The notes under the pieces were generated by a model that did not search any database, was not told the origin of the DNA, and was given only the letters and a program-made list of their open reading frames with translations. This document shows positions 35,496 to 45,148 of a stretch of DNA of 64,000 nt, in pieces. Position 1 is the first letter of the stretch, and each line of letters begins with the position of its first letter. The stretch spans positions 1 through 64,000 of the forward strand of contig NZ_JAQBOC010000020.1 of the NCBI RefSeq assembly GCF_028288225.1, given 5' to 3'. The position numbers and the translations under genes were made by a program. Source of the DNA: Mucilaginibacter sp. GTDB lineage: Bacteria > Bacteroidota > Bacteroidia > Sphingobacteriales > Sphingobacteriaceae.

Positions 35496-37322
35496 ATGAT
35501 AAATTTTTACCCGCTTATCACTAAACAAAAAGCGTTAAACTGTTTTTTGGCTATTTCATTAAACCTGGTATTAATTTGGCCTGCATCAGCGCAGCAAAAA
35601 TGGCGTTATACCATATCTGTTGATCCCCCCGCAAAAATTGTACATGTAAGTTTGGAGCTCAGCGGAAAGTTGCCGGATACTGTTACTTTTAAAATGCCTA
35701 CATGGACAACCGGCTATTACCAGTTTATGAACTTTGCCAAAAATCTTTCAGGATTTAGTGCTACCGATGAAAGCGGGAAAGCCATCAATTTTAAACAAAC
35801 AGACCAAAATACATGGAAGGTTGGCGTGCCACATAACAAAGTGATTAAGCTTAAATATAATATTGAAGCCCTGCGCAATTTTGTAGGTGGAAATTATCTG
35901 GATACTGCTCATGGCTATTTTTCGCCAGCGGGATTATTTATGTATACTGATAAAAATATTTTGCAACCGGTTACAGTTACCGTGAACCAATACCCCGGCT
36001 GGAACCGCATAGCAACAGGCATGGATATTGCCGGAAATGATTCGACCATTTTTCAGGCACCCGATTTTGATGTGTTATATGACAGCCCGATATTGATGGG
36101 TAAGCTGGAGAAGTTGCCCGGTTTTAAGGTAAACGGGATCCAGCACGATTTTATCGGTTATAAAATGGGCATTGCTGACAAGCAGCAATTTATGGACGAT
36201 ATGAAGAAGATAGTCGAAAATGGTTCAGCTATCCTCGGCGAGATCCCTTACAAACACTATACATTTTTAGGGCTCGGCCCCGGCGGTGGTGGCATTGAGC
36301 ATTTGAACTCTGCATCTGTAGCTTTTGTTGGTAACGGGTTAAATACCCAGGGCGGCCGTATGAGATTATATAGTTTTTTGGCTCACGAATATTTTCACAC
36401 CTACAATGTAAAACGGATCCGGCCGATAGAGCTTGGTCCTTTTGATTATGAAAAAGGGAACCGTACCGAAATGCTCTGGGTATCGGAAGGGTTTACTGTC
36501 TACTATGAATATGTGATAATCCGCAGGGCCGGACTTACCAATGCGCAGGAAATGATAGGTCAGTTACGCAACAACCTGTTAAACTATGAAAAGAAACCCG
36601 GCCACCTCTTCCAGTCTGCCACACAGGCAAGTATCGAAACATGGAGCGACGGGCCAAATGGCAGAGTAGCTGACGAATTTAACAAAACCATCTCTTATTA
36701 TGATAAAGGGCCTGTATTGGGGTTAATGCTCGATCTGAAAATAAGGCACGAAACCCAAAACCGTAAAAGTCTGGATGATGTGATGCGGACGCTTTACTAC
36801 ACCTATTTTAAAAAGTTAAAACGCGGCTTTACTCCGCAGGAGTTCAGGAAAGTGTGCGAGGATACAGCCGGTGTTCCACTGGATGAACTGTTTGAATATG
36901 CGTCGACCGTGAAAGAAGTTAATTATCATCCATATTTTGCATACGCAGGTTTGGATATTGATGATGCCTGGAAAAAACAGCCCGGCGCATGGTCGGGCAT
37001 TACGGCGAAAACCCAAAAGGACTCTTTATTTGTAACTGCTGTTGAATACAAATCACCAGCCTGGGAAAGTGGGGTACGGGTTAAATGCAAAATAGTGAGC
37101 ATTGACGGACAGCCCGCTACGTTAGCTTTATTACAGGCATTATCTGTCAATAAAAAAGCGGGTGATGCTGTTGACATAGAGATCTTGAAAAACGGAAAGA
37201 CAGAGCAGATCAAGATCATCCTTGGTACCGAAAACTCGCGCAGCTTTGAAATTAAACTTGTTGCTAACCCTGATGCTTTACAATCGGCTATTTATAAAAG
37301 CATATTTGAGGGCGGGCAATAA
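35496..37322 (+). CDS. M61 family metallopeptidase with PDZ domain
   Basis: Encodes 608 residues with a signal peptide (up to PASAQQ). The zinc motif is FLAHEYFHTYNVKRIRP near residue 300, with the downstream Glu in LWVSEGFTVYYEY, as in the M61 glycyl aminopeptidase family. The N-terminal third is the family's beta domain, and a PDZ-like segment near 520-590 (VTAVEYKSPAWESGVRVKCK, ILKNGKTEQIKIIL) follows. It acts in the periplasm or at the outer surface on peptides. Single gene, no clear operon partner. Confidence 0.92.
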   Translation: MINFYPLITKQKALNCFLAISLNLVLIWPASAQQKWRYTISVDPPAKIVHVSLELSGKLPDTVTFKMPTWTTGYYQFMNFAKNLSGFSATDESGKAINFKQTDQNTWKVGVPHNKVIKLKYNIEALRNFVGGNYLDTAHGYFSPAGLFMYTDKNILQPVTVTVNQYPGWNRIATGMDIAGNDSTIFQAPDFDVLYDSPILMGKLEKLPGFKVNGIQHDFIGYKMGIADKQQFMDDMKKIVENGSAILGEIPYKHYTFLGLGPGGGGIEHLNSASVAFVGNGLNTQGGRMRLYSFLAHEYFHTYNVKRIRPIELGPFDYEKGNRTEMLWVSEGFTVYYEYVIIRRAGLTNAQEMIGQLRNNLLNYEKKPGHLFQSATQASIETWSDGPNGRVADEFNKTISYYDKGPVLGLMLDLKIRHETQNRKSLDDVMRTLYYTYFKKLKRGFTPQEFRKVCEDTAGVPLDELFEYASTVKEVNYHPYFAYAGLDIDDAWKKQPGAWSGITAKTQKDSLFVTAVEYKSPAWESGVRVKCKIVSIDGQPATLALLQALSVNKKAGDAVDIEILKNGKTEQIKIILGTENSRSFEIKLVANPDALQSAIYKSIFEGGQ

Positions 37323-37550
37323 GCTTAAATATTTAATTGTTCAAAACGCCCAAATTGTTCATTACAGTTGGTCGTTTTTTGATTCAAGTATTGCCATATC
37401 GTAATAATTACCGTTAAATAACGAAATATCGTTGGGTTTTTACAATTAAATAATCTATAATTTACTGTTAATCAAATATTTATAATATTGGTAGCATTAT
37501 TGATCTCTTCAATCGTCATTGTAATTAAACAATGTTTAAATTATTTAGCC

Positions 37551-37667
37551 ATGGGAGATTTCATATATTTTTTTACAAGAGTAATTCTGATAGCCTGTTT
37601 ATTGGTAATTGGTTATCTTATTGCCATTCCTGAAAAAGAAACTGCCGATGAGTGGGATATTTGGTAG
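37551..37667 (+). CDS. Possible small membrane protein
   Basis: An ATG-started frame of 38 residues with a single hydrophobic helix (FFTRVILIACLLVIGYLIAI) and a polar acidic tail (PEKETADEWDIW). The helix and tail look like a real one-pass protein, but I know no family and the gene is short, so chance is possible. It lies in a 457-base gap where I see nothing else. Confidence 0.4.
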   Translation: MGDFIYFFTRVILIACLLVIGYLIAIPEKETADEWDIW

Positions 37668-37779
37668 AGAATTGATTAAATGTAATCATATTTTAATTTT
37701 TGTATTAAACCAATCACTGCTTTTGCGTATTTTGTTATCAATTACAATTAAGCATGCAATCTACTTTTACAAATATCCT

Positions 37780-40383
37780 ATGAAGCCATCTGTTAATATA
37801 CCGGGCAAACGCTTAATAATTTTGAAATTCTTATTCATTATTATGCTCTGTGGTATTAGCTATAAAGGGGTTTCTCAATCCATATTAAATGCCGATAGTA
37901 TAAAAGTAGCTATTGCGCCTGAGTATGATAAGGTAACCAAAACCCACCGTTTTCTTTTAGGAGAAAATTACAGGAAATTATGGTCGACAAAGGTTACACT
38001 AAAAGTATTTCATATAACCCGGGAAAAAGGGGGATTGAAAATTTTGCAGCCAGGCGGCGGAATGCAAACTAAATCGCTGAGGTTACAGGATTCCAACGGG
38101 CAGGAATGGGTATTACGCACCATACAAAAGTATCCTGAAAAAATATTGCCCCCAAACCTTAGGGAAACTATAGCAAAAGATATTGTACAGGACCAGATCT
38201 CGGCAGAACATCCTTTTGCCTCATTAACAGTTCCCCCTTTGGCCCAGGCGCTCGGGATCCCTCACGCACACCCGCAGATAGTTTATGTTCCTGACGATCC
38301 GGCATTGGGTAAATACAGGAAAGATTATGCCAACCAGGTTTTTTTATTTGAAGAGCGCGAGCCATTAGATGTTGATAAAACCGATAATGTAGGCAAAGTA
38401 CAAAGCAAGGTACAGGAGGATAATGAAAACCGGGTTGATCAGCAACTTGTTTTGAGAGCACGATTGCTTGATTTTTTGCTTGGTGATTGGGACCGGCATG
38501 AAGATCAGTGGCGTTTTGAGCGGATAAAAGATAGCATTGGTACTTTTTATATACCTGTTCCGCGCGACAGGGACCAGGTTTACAATAACTCCTATGGTGT
38601 ATTTCCATGGTTAGGTTCACGGCATATATTTATGGCTAAGTTTCAAAACTATGGCGATCATATCCGCTCCATAAACCGCTGGAACTTGAATGCCCGCAAT
38701 TTTGACCGCTATTTTTTAAACGGCTTAAACCAACAGGACTGGGAGACTCAAATTGCTTATGTGCAAAGTAAGCTTACAGACAAAGTTATAGCTGATGCGG
38801 TTAAAGAAATGCCGGCAAATATTTATAAGCTCAGCGGTGCAGAAATTACAAGCAAACTTATTGCCCGCAGGAATGTGCTGAAACAACAGGCTTTAAAGTA
38901 CTATCGCTTCCTTTCGGCAACTGTAGAGATCCCTGCATCAGGGAGCCGTGAGCATTTTGATATAACTAATCAGCCGGATGGACAGGTATCTGTTAAGATT
39001 AACAGGCTTAAAAAAGATGGCCGGGTTGAAGGGACAACATACCAGCGCATATTTGATCCCGCCGTTACCAACGAAATAAGGCTTTACGGTATTGGTGGTA
39101 AAGATGTATTTGCGGTACACGGCAACGAGCATTCATCCATAACTGTGAGGATGATAGGGAGCAAAGATGAGGATACTTTTTTGATAGATAGTAATATTAC
39201 GGGCAAGGGAAACAGGTATGTTTATGATCGTTCTGACAAAAATAATAGCCTGCCGGCATCTTCAAAAGCCCACCTGCGCGCTTCAACTGATACGGGGGTT
39301 AACAGCTATCACGCATTAGCTTATAAATATAATTTTCTTCAGCCATTAATATTAGGCAGCTATAGCAGTGATTATGGCTTGCAGCTGATGACTGAATTTA
39401 TTTTCCAAAAACAGGGTTTCAGGAAAGATCCTTATGCTTTCAGGCAAAGTTTGGTGGTTAACTATGGATTTGGAGCAAGCTCCCTACTGTTAGATTACAC
39501 TGGTGAATTTAAACAATCTATAGGTAAGAACGACCTGGTAGTCAACATTTTATCAAAAGGGCCTAATTATCAAAGTTACTTTTTTGGGCTTGGTAACCAA
39601 ACTCAATACATAAATGGGGGTGATAAGAGCAGGAGATATTATCGTAATGTTTATAATTTTTTGAATGCTGATGTAAGATTAAGACATACCTATGGTAAAT
39701 GGACTGCAAGTGCAGGTATTGTAGCCCAATATTATAATGGCGATAAAGACAGTAACCATAATCGTTTTTTAACTGATTACAACCTTTTGCACCCGGATCA
39801 AAAGGTATTTACATCGCAAGCTAATGCAGGGCTTATTGCAGGCCTTGTTCTGGATACGCGCGATAAAGGTATAATACCTCATAACGGAATATTGTGGAAC
39901 ACAACCATATCTGGCTTAAAAGGCCTTAATTCTGATTCGCATAGTTATGGCCAGGTGACAACTGACTTTAGCTTTTTTGTAAGCCCGGGTAGGGATTCAA
40001 TATTTGTTATTGGCAACCGCATTGGCGGCGGTACAACTATTGGCAACGCCTCATTTTATCAGCAATTACAGTTGGGAGGGATTCAAAACTTAAGGGGCTT
40101 TTACAGCGGCAGATTTACCGGCAAAACTATGGCTTATGATAATTTAACAGTGCGCCTGAAGTTGTTTGATTATGCCTCATACATATTACCTGGCACTTTC
40201 GGGCTGGTTGGCTTTAATGATATCGGAAGGGTTTGGATACCCGGCGAATCATCAGGCCAATGGCATGATGGTTACGGCGGCGGGTTTTATCTTATCCCGG
40301 CACAACTGGTGCTTGTACAGGCAGTGGTTGGTTTTTCAAAGGATGGAGCTTATCCGTATATATCGGCAGGGTTTAGGTTTTAG
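37780..40383 (+). CDS. Omp85/BamA-type outer-membrane barrel with a kinase-like N-terminal domain
   Basis: Encodes 867 residues from ATG 37780 (MKPSVNIPG), which gives a proper signal peptide ending near KGVSQ; upstream in-frame starts would add a long odd leader. The middle part contains LLDFLLGDWDRHEDQWRF and YIPVPRDRDQVYNN, resembling the DRH and metal loops of HipA/FAM20-type kinases. The C-terminal half is a BamA/TamA-like barrel (GLVLDTRDKGIIPHNG, LQLGGIQNLRGFYSGRF, end YISAGFRF). Related Bacteroidota proteins carry an extra metallophosphoesterase domain, which is absent here. Function unknown; ATP would not normally be available at this site. Confidence 0.8.
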   Translation: MKPSVNIPGKRLIILKFLFIIMLCGISYKGVSQSILNADSIKVAIAPEYDKVTKTHRFLLGENYRKLWSTKVTLKVFHITREKGGLKILQPGGGMQTKSLRLQDSNGQEWVLRTIQKYPEKILPPNLRETIAKDIVQDQISAEHPFASLTVPPLAQALGIPHAHPQIVYVPDDPALGKYRKDYANQVFLFEEREPLDVDKTDNVGKVQSKVQEDNENRVDQQLVLRARLLDFLLGDWDRHEDQWRFERIKDSIGTFYIPVPRDRDQVYNNSYGVFPWLGSRHIFMAKFQNYGDHIRSINRWNLNARNFDRYFLNGLNQQDWETQIAYVQSKLTDKVIADAVKEMPANIYKLSGAEITSKLIARRNVLKQQALKYYRFLSATVEIPASGSREHFDITNQPDGQVSVKINRLKKDGRVEGTTYQRIFDPAVTNEIRLYGIGGKDVFAVHGNEHSSITVRMIGSKDEDTFLIDSNITGKGNRYVYDRSDKNNSLPASSKAHLRASTDTGVNSYHALAYKYNFLQPLILGSYSSDYGLQLMTEFIFQKQGFRKDPYAFRQSLVVNYGFGASSLLLDYTGEFKQSIGKNDLVVNILSKGPNYQSYFFGLGNQTQYINGGDKSRRYYRNVYNFLNADVRLRHTYGKWTASAGIVAQYYNGDKDSNHNRFLTDYNLLHPDQKVFTSQANAGLIAGLVLDTRDKGIIPHNGILWNTTISGLKGLNSDSHSYGQVTTDFSFFVSPGRDSIFVIGNRIGGGTTIGNASFYQQLQLGGIQNLRGFYSGRFTGKTMAYDNLTVRLKLFDYASYILPGTFGLVGFNDIGRVWIPGESSGQWHDGYGGGFYLIPAQLVLVQAVVGFSKDGAYPYISAGFRF

Positions 40384-40385
40384 GT

Positions 40386-40579
40386 TGATGTGCAAATGTG
40401 CAAATGTGCGGATGAGGAAAACAATGTGCAAATGTGCAGATATGCAAATGTGCGGATGAGAAAAATGATGTGCGAATGTGCAGGTGTGCAAAAGAAGAAG
40501 TAATATAAGGTGTGTAAATATAAATGTGTGGATTTTATTTTTTCATCCGCACATCTGCACATCCGAAATCCGCACATTA
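40386..40579. repeat. Degenerate TGTGC(A/G)(A/G)ATG repeat array in inverted halves
   Basis: About six imperfect copies of a unit like ATGTGCAAATGTGCGGATGA run left to right after the barrel gene, and complementary copies (CATCCGCACATCTGCACATC) follow, so the transcript could fold into a long hairpin. It fills the gap between two convergent genes and may serve as a terminator. Confidence 0.65.
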
Positions 40580-40582
40580 ACT

Positions 40583-42967
40583 CTAATTCTCTACCGGATC
40601 GGCATTTAACTGCTTATACAATTCTTCGTACTCAAATGTCTCTTCAATGGGCTGGTTCTGGTTATGCAATACGGTAACCCTTAATGCTTTCAGGCCCGAA
40701 ACTCCCTGCAGGTCTTCTACTTCAAATTCTTCAATTTTGGAAGCTAAAATTCCTTTATCCTGCAGGATGTTTATATATTTCATATAATCCAGTTGCTCCT
40801 CCACTTTTGAAAAAATGATGGTTATTTTGTTCTGCTGGGTAATGCGTTCCCTGGTTCCTTTTATGTAAGCTTTATCAATGCGTTTTTTTATAACCTCGTA
40901 TCTTATATTGTAAGCGCCATCAATGTCGAAATGCTTTTCATCCATCCTGAAACGGATAGAGATTGGTGCGCTGAAGACCAATACCAATGAAGTAACACTT
41001 AATTGATAAGGTAATGATTTTTTAAGATAAAATTGTTCAATCTCCATTTCGCACAACACCAGCAGCTGCCAAAAACGTAAATGCTCGAGATGGCCCAGGT
41101 GAAATGTTTGATTTGGCGTTATAGAGGCGCCGGCGTATAAATTATGTTCAACACCGTCTGTTTTAAATCTTTCAAAATAGTGAGGAAAATATCCCTGTGC
41201 ATCAGTTTGCCTGTTATCAAGTATGCTAATCAGCTTTTCATTAATTAAAGCTAATGTAGTTTCATACTTGCGCCTGTTATTGTAAAAATCACCGGTTAAT
41301 TTATCGGTATGTTTAAAATAATCTTTAACCTGCTCTGAAATTTCCTTACTGAATTTTTTATTTTTATTTAATAAAGGATGGATGTTTATCTCCAGGTAAT
41401 TTTGAATGTGTTGCTCTGTATCTGCTTTTATCCCTGTAACCAGGTCATCAACAAAAGCTTTCAAATCAAGCAATTTTTGTTCTGCATTAACAATATCACC
41501 TGACTGCTGCATTTGCTCAATCAACAAAATTAGTTTGTCCAATTGGTAGCTTAAATCATTGGTAACACTTAAATTGCGGGTAATAGATGAGTCTTTTATA
41601 TCAATTTGCCCGTATAAAGGGTAAACGTCATGAAAAACTATCTCTTGTGGCGTATAGTGTTTGCCTGAATTTTTGCCCTGGATGTATTTTATTGCTTCTT
41701 CCCTGAATTTCCAGTTTACACTTGGATGTAATTTGGTGTAGTTTTTTTGTATTACAGCCTGGATCTGAGTTTGCAATTCAGTTACTTTGCGGTAAATGGT
41801 ATCCACTATAAATGGCATTACAATTTCAAGCTTTTGGGCGTTAACGCTGTTCAAATCCCTTGTTCTTTTTGAAACTAATTCTAAAATACCCAGTAGCGTT
41901 CCGTTCTTAACAACCGGGGCCAAAATAAAGCTGCGGATATTTTGTGCTGTAAAGTGCTGAGAGAGTTTGCTATCCGGATTTTGTGCGGCAAACGCCGGCA
42001 AATCAGTAACTGCTATTGGGGTATGCTTTTTAACCAGGTTTTGGTAAGAGTCAGACCGGAGCATCTTTTGACAGTCGCCATCAACTTTTCCTTCAAGCAT
42101 GTAGCTTTTAACATATTGGCCGGTAGCAGTCTTGGTGAATTTGTCATTTTCCTTATCGAATGACGTAAACCCAATATGGAGGTCAGGAATCCTGAATATC
42201 GATCTGAATATCGTTTCAAGGCTTTTCTGAAGCTCAGATGGATCTGCATTGCCCAATAAGTTACCTTTTAAACTTGATACAGCGTTTTCAACGGTAGCAT
42301 CAAATAATGTCATTATGCCGAAGCCCTTCAAGATCCAGCTGTTTGGGGGGAATTTTTCTTTCCATAAGGCCAGGTCGTCATAATTGTCCATTAAAAGATC
42401 AATATCATCATTGGTCAGCATCTTCGATTTTTCGGTTGGCAGGATCTCCAAAAAATCAGCATTGTATAAAATACGGTAGTGCTTAATAATGCCGTCGGCA
42501 TTTGGGATATCGTAAAAAAGAGGCTTTCCAAAATCTAAATGTGTTCCATAAAACTGGTTGAGTATTATGCAACAGCTCATTACATAAAATTGGTGCTCAT
42601 CAAAATCGCGGATGCTAAAATCAAAGTGTTTACCGGCAGCCTTTAAAATATTCTTAAACCGTTCGGTATAATTAAATGTTAAGCCCAGGTATGGGATACT
42701 CACCGCCTTTATTTCATTTTTAGAAAGTATTGCCGGAAATAAGTCGTCAAGCAAGCGGGAAATTATGGTTTCATTATCTGCAATCTGGTTAATGCTTTCA
42801 ATTCCTTCTCTTAATTCAGGAAATGGTTTTATTTCTGCCAGTAATGAATTGGCTTTTTCGGCATTGGCCCCCGTTTCGTTTACCGCAGTCTCTTCCAGCC
42901 TTTCAATTATTTTATGAAATGAAAGTTTTATTTGGAATGGATTATCTGAAAATTGCGGAAATAACAT
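40583..42967 (-). CDS. Large GAF-domain protein
   Basis: Encodes 794 residues. The N-terminal 200 residues are helical. A GAF-like domain (about 230-400) contains NSWILKGFGIMTLFD as its lead-in and FILAPVVKNGTLLGILELVSKRTRDLN as its core. The remainder is helical with a long coiled stretch (NYLEINIHPLLNKNKKFSKE) and a region recalling dimerisation domains. There is no kinase, cyclase or DNA-binding output, so it may be a protein-binding sensor. A candidate -7 element (TAAATTTG on the minus strand at 42990-42997) lies just upstream. Confidence 0.8.
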   Translation of the reverse strand: MLFPQFSDNPFQIKLSFHKIIERLEETAVNETGANAEKANSLLAEIKPFPELREGIESINQIADNETIISRLLDDLFPAILSKNEIKAVSIPYLGLTFNYTERFKNILKAAGKHFDFSIRDFDEHQFYVMSCCIILNQFYGTHLDFGKPLFYDIPNADGIIKHYRILYNADFLEILPTEKSKMLTNDDIDLLMDNYDDLALWKEKFPPNSWILKGFGIMTLFDATVENAVSSLKGNLLGNADPSELQKSLETIFRSIFRIPDLHIGFTSFDKENDKFTKTATGQYVKSYMLEGKVDGDCQKMLRSDSYQNLVKKHTPIAVTDLPAFAAQNPDSKLSQHFTAQNIRSFILAPVVKNGTLLGILELVSKRTRDLNSVNAQKLEIVMPFIVDTIYRKVTELQTQIQAVIQKNYTKLHPSVNWKFREEAIKYIQGKNSGKHYTPQEIVFHDVYPLYGQIDIKDSSITRNLSVTNDLSYQLDKLILLIEQMQQSGDIVNAEQKLLDLKAFVDDLVTGIKADTEQHIQNYLEINIHPLLNKNKKFSKEISEQVKDYFKHTDKLTGDFYNNRRKYETTLALINEKLISILDNRQTDAQGYFPHYFERFKTDGVEHNLYAGASITPNQTFHLGHLEHLRFWQLLVLCEMEIEQFYLKKSLPYQLSVTSLVLVFSAPISIRFRMDEKHFDIDGAYNIRYEVIKKRIDKAYIKGTRERITQQNKITIIFSKVEEQLDYMKYINILQDKGILASKIEEFEVEDLQGVSGLKALRVTVLHNQNQPIEETFEYEELYKQLNADPVEN

Positions 42968-43105
42968 AGTTTGATAATGATTATCCTTACAAATTTACTA
43001 AAATTCGACGTTAATTAACTGAGAAAATGATTAGAAGCAAATAGAGCTGTTATTGAATTAAATCGACTCTCATTTAAAATTAACTTAATGTTCAGCTCTT
43101 TAGTT

Positions 43106-43717
43106 TTAGTTTTTTATAAAAACCAGTGACGCTGCAGAACCTACCCCCATGAAAGCCCCAGCGGCCACATCGGTTGGATAATGCACACCCAAATACATTC
43201 TTGAATAACTAACAGATCCGGCCCATAAAAATGCAGGAGCAATTACATACCATTTAGGGTAAGCAATTGACAGCGCTGTAGCAGTTGCAATGGTACTGGA
43301 AGCGTGGCCTGATGGGAATGAAGTGCTGTTTGCACGATAAACAGGAACAATATTTATATTTTGAATAAAAGGGCGCCGGCGATTAACAAAATGTTTAATA
43401 AGTTCAGTAAGCCCATATGATATAACAGTACTGCTTGCCACATATAACGAATTTTGACGCAAGGCCTCGTTGTGCCCGATTATGCCGCTCGCAAGCATAA
43501 CAGCCGGAACGCCGATATCACCATAACGATAGGTTTTAGACAAAAATAAAAACACCCCGGTTTGTTCGGGTGTGCGTGTATTTTGAATGTCTATCATCAC
43601 GCGGTCGTCAAATTGCTGTATGGGTGATTGGGCAAAAGTCTTATTTAAACAAACGCACAATATTAACAGTTGTATGAATATTGTCAGTGTTATGTTTTTA
43701 TTTAAAATTATAGGCAT
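43106..43717 (-). CDS. PAP2 family phosphatase
   Basis: Encodes 203 residues with a signal-like first helix. All three PAP2 motifs are present: KHFVNRRRPF, SFPSGHASST and SRMYLGVHYPTDVAAG. It should hydrolyse a lipid-linked phosphate, such as undecaprenyl diphosphate, phosphatidic acid or a lipid A phosphate, at the periplasmic face. Several membrane helices surround the motifs. It stands alone on the minus strand and faces the HD-PycTM gene divergently, 120 bases apart. Confidence 0.9.
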   Translation of the reverse strand: MPIILNKNITLTIFIQLLILCVCLNKTFAQSPIQQFDDRVMIDIQNTRTPEQTGVFLFLSKTYRYGDIGVPAVMLASGIIGHNEALRQNSLYVASSTVISYGLTELIKHFVNRRRPFIQNINIVPVYRANSTSFPSGHASSTIATATALSIAYPKWYVIAPAFLWAGSVSYSRMYLGVHYPTDVAAGAFMGVGSAASLVFIKN

Positions 43718-43837
43718 GTAACGGGGGAATTATAAAATTTTGCAGATTGATTCCTTACTTTTACAGTTAGAAGCAAGTTACCACTATTTAAATCAACAAC
43801 AAATAAAAGCTAATTTGCCTCTCAAATATCCGGCACT

Positions 43838-45148
43838 ATGAACTATCAGCAATTACTTGAACAGGCACAGGAATATGTGTTGGCTTATTATAAAAACCAC
43901 GACGACCCCAAACTGCTTTATCACAACTTACAGCACACGCAGGAAGTTGTTGCTGCTGCGATTAAAATAGCCAACCATTACCAGCTTAATGATGATGACT
44001 TTTTTATTGTCTTAGCCGCAGTATGGTTTCACGACCTGGGTTATATGGTTGATGTTGCCAATCACGAGGAAAAGGGTGCTGAACTTGCCGCAGCATTTTT
44101 TGAAGAACATCATGTTAATAAAAAACATATCGACCTGATAATAAACTGCATAAAGGCAACCAAAATGCCACAGTCACCAAAAACATTACTTGAGGAAATT
44201 GTTTGCGATGCAGACCTGTTTCACCTGGGGACTGATGATTTTAAAGAAAAGGATAGGCTGTTATTAAAAGAAATTAACCTGCTGCACCATACTGATCTGA
44301 GCAAACAACAATGGCGGGAAAAGTCGATTAAGTTTTTGGAAGCTTACAGCTATCATACAGATTACTGCAAGGTATTGCTTAACAACACAAAAGAAAAAAA
44401 CCTGGAAGACTTAAAAAAGAAGTGGAATAAAGAGGAGAAAGAGCAAAAAAAAGATGAAGAGAAGCAGCAGGAGAAAGAAGAAAAGAGATTAAAAAATGGG
44501 GAAATAAAATTTGATGCAACAATTGTTGAGGATAATGCACGTTCTTTACAGGCTTTGGAACAGAAGCCCGAACGCAAAAAGAAGAAAGATGATGATATTG
44601 AGAGGCCTGAAAAAGGAATTGAAACCATGTTTCGGATCAGCTCAAGCAATCACCAGCGCTTAAGCGATATGGCCGATAATAAGGCACATATAATGATAAC
44701 TGTTAACTCCATTATTTTATCGGCCATCATCAGTTTATTATTGCGCAGGTTAACTGAGTACGAATACTTTGTTATGCCAACATTTATTTTACTGTCAGTT
44801 AGTTTGCTTGCCATGACGTTTTCTATACTGTCAACCCGGCCATCAATACCACCAGGTATTTTTACAAGGGCTGATGTAGACAACAAAAAGGTTAACCTGC
44901 TGTTTTTTGGCAACTTTTATAAAGTCAACCTGGAAGATTATAATTACGGGATGCAAAAAATGATGGAGGATAAAGACTTTTTATATGGCAGCCTGATAAA
45001 GGATGTGTATGCACAGGGCGTGGTGCTTGGAAAAAAATACCGTTTACTCCGCATCGCCTATAATATATTTATGTTTGGCCTGATTATATCGGTGCTTGCT
45101 TTTATTTTAGCTTTCGCACTTTTTAGCACCCCAAGCCCTGTTAAATAA
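43838..45148 (+). CDS. HD-domain protein fused to a Pycsar-effector (PycTM) domain
   Basis: Encodes 436 residues. Residues 1-180 are an HD phosphohydrolase domain (His33 in LLYHNLQHTQEV, the His65-Asp66 pair in VWFHDLGYM, and CDADLFHLG). A Lys/Glu linker of about 60 residues follows, then a C-terminal DUF5706/PycTM domain with ISSSNHQRLSDMADNKAHIM and two to three membrane helices. PycTM is the membrane effector of cyclic-pyrimidine defence (Pycsar), but no cyclase gene is near, so it need not be a defence gene. The HD part may cleave a nucleotide signal. The stop TAA abuts the ATG of ppk1 (TAAATG), so the two genes are translationally coupled. Confidence 0.88.
   Translation: MNYQQLLEQAQEYVLAYYKNHDDPKLLYHNLQHTQEVVAAAIKIANHYQLNDDDFFIVLAAVWFHDLGYMVDVANHEEKGAELAAAFFEEHHVNKKHIDLIINCIKATKMPQSPKTLLEEIVCDADLFHLGTDDFKEKDRLLLKEINLLHHTDLSKQQWREKSIKFLEAYSYHTDYCKVLLNNTKEKNLEDLKKKWNKEEKEQKKDEEKQQEKEEKRLKNGEIKFDATIVEDNARSLQALEQKPERKKKKDDDIERPEKGIETMFRISSSNHQRLSDMADNKAHIMITVNSIILSAIISLLLRRLTEYEYFVMPTFILLSVSLLAMTFSILSTRPSIPPGIFTRADVDNKKVNLLFFGNFYKVNLEDYNYGMQKMMEDKDFLYGSLIKDVYAQGVVLGKKYRLLRIAYNIFMFGLIISVLAFILAFALFSTPSPVK

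Noticed and set aside
38168..38620. Minus-strand frame of 150 codons inside the barrel gene
   Set aside because: Antisense to a conserved kinase-like motif region; no recognisable fold.
40386..40579. CRISPR array
   Set aside because: The units are imperfect, have no regular unique spacers, and are inverted in the second half; no cas genes are in the window.
43838..45148. Calling this locus a complete Pycsar phage-defence system
   Set aside because: A Pycsar system needs a pyrimidine cyclase gene; none is adjacent, and the partner here is ppk1.
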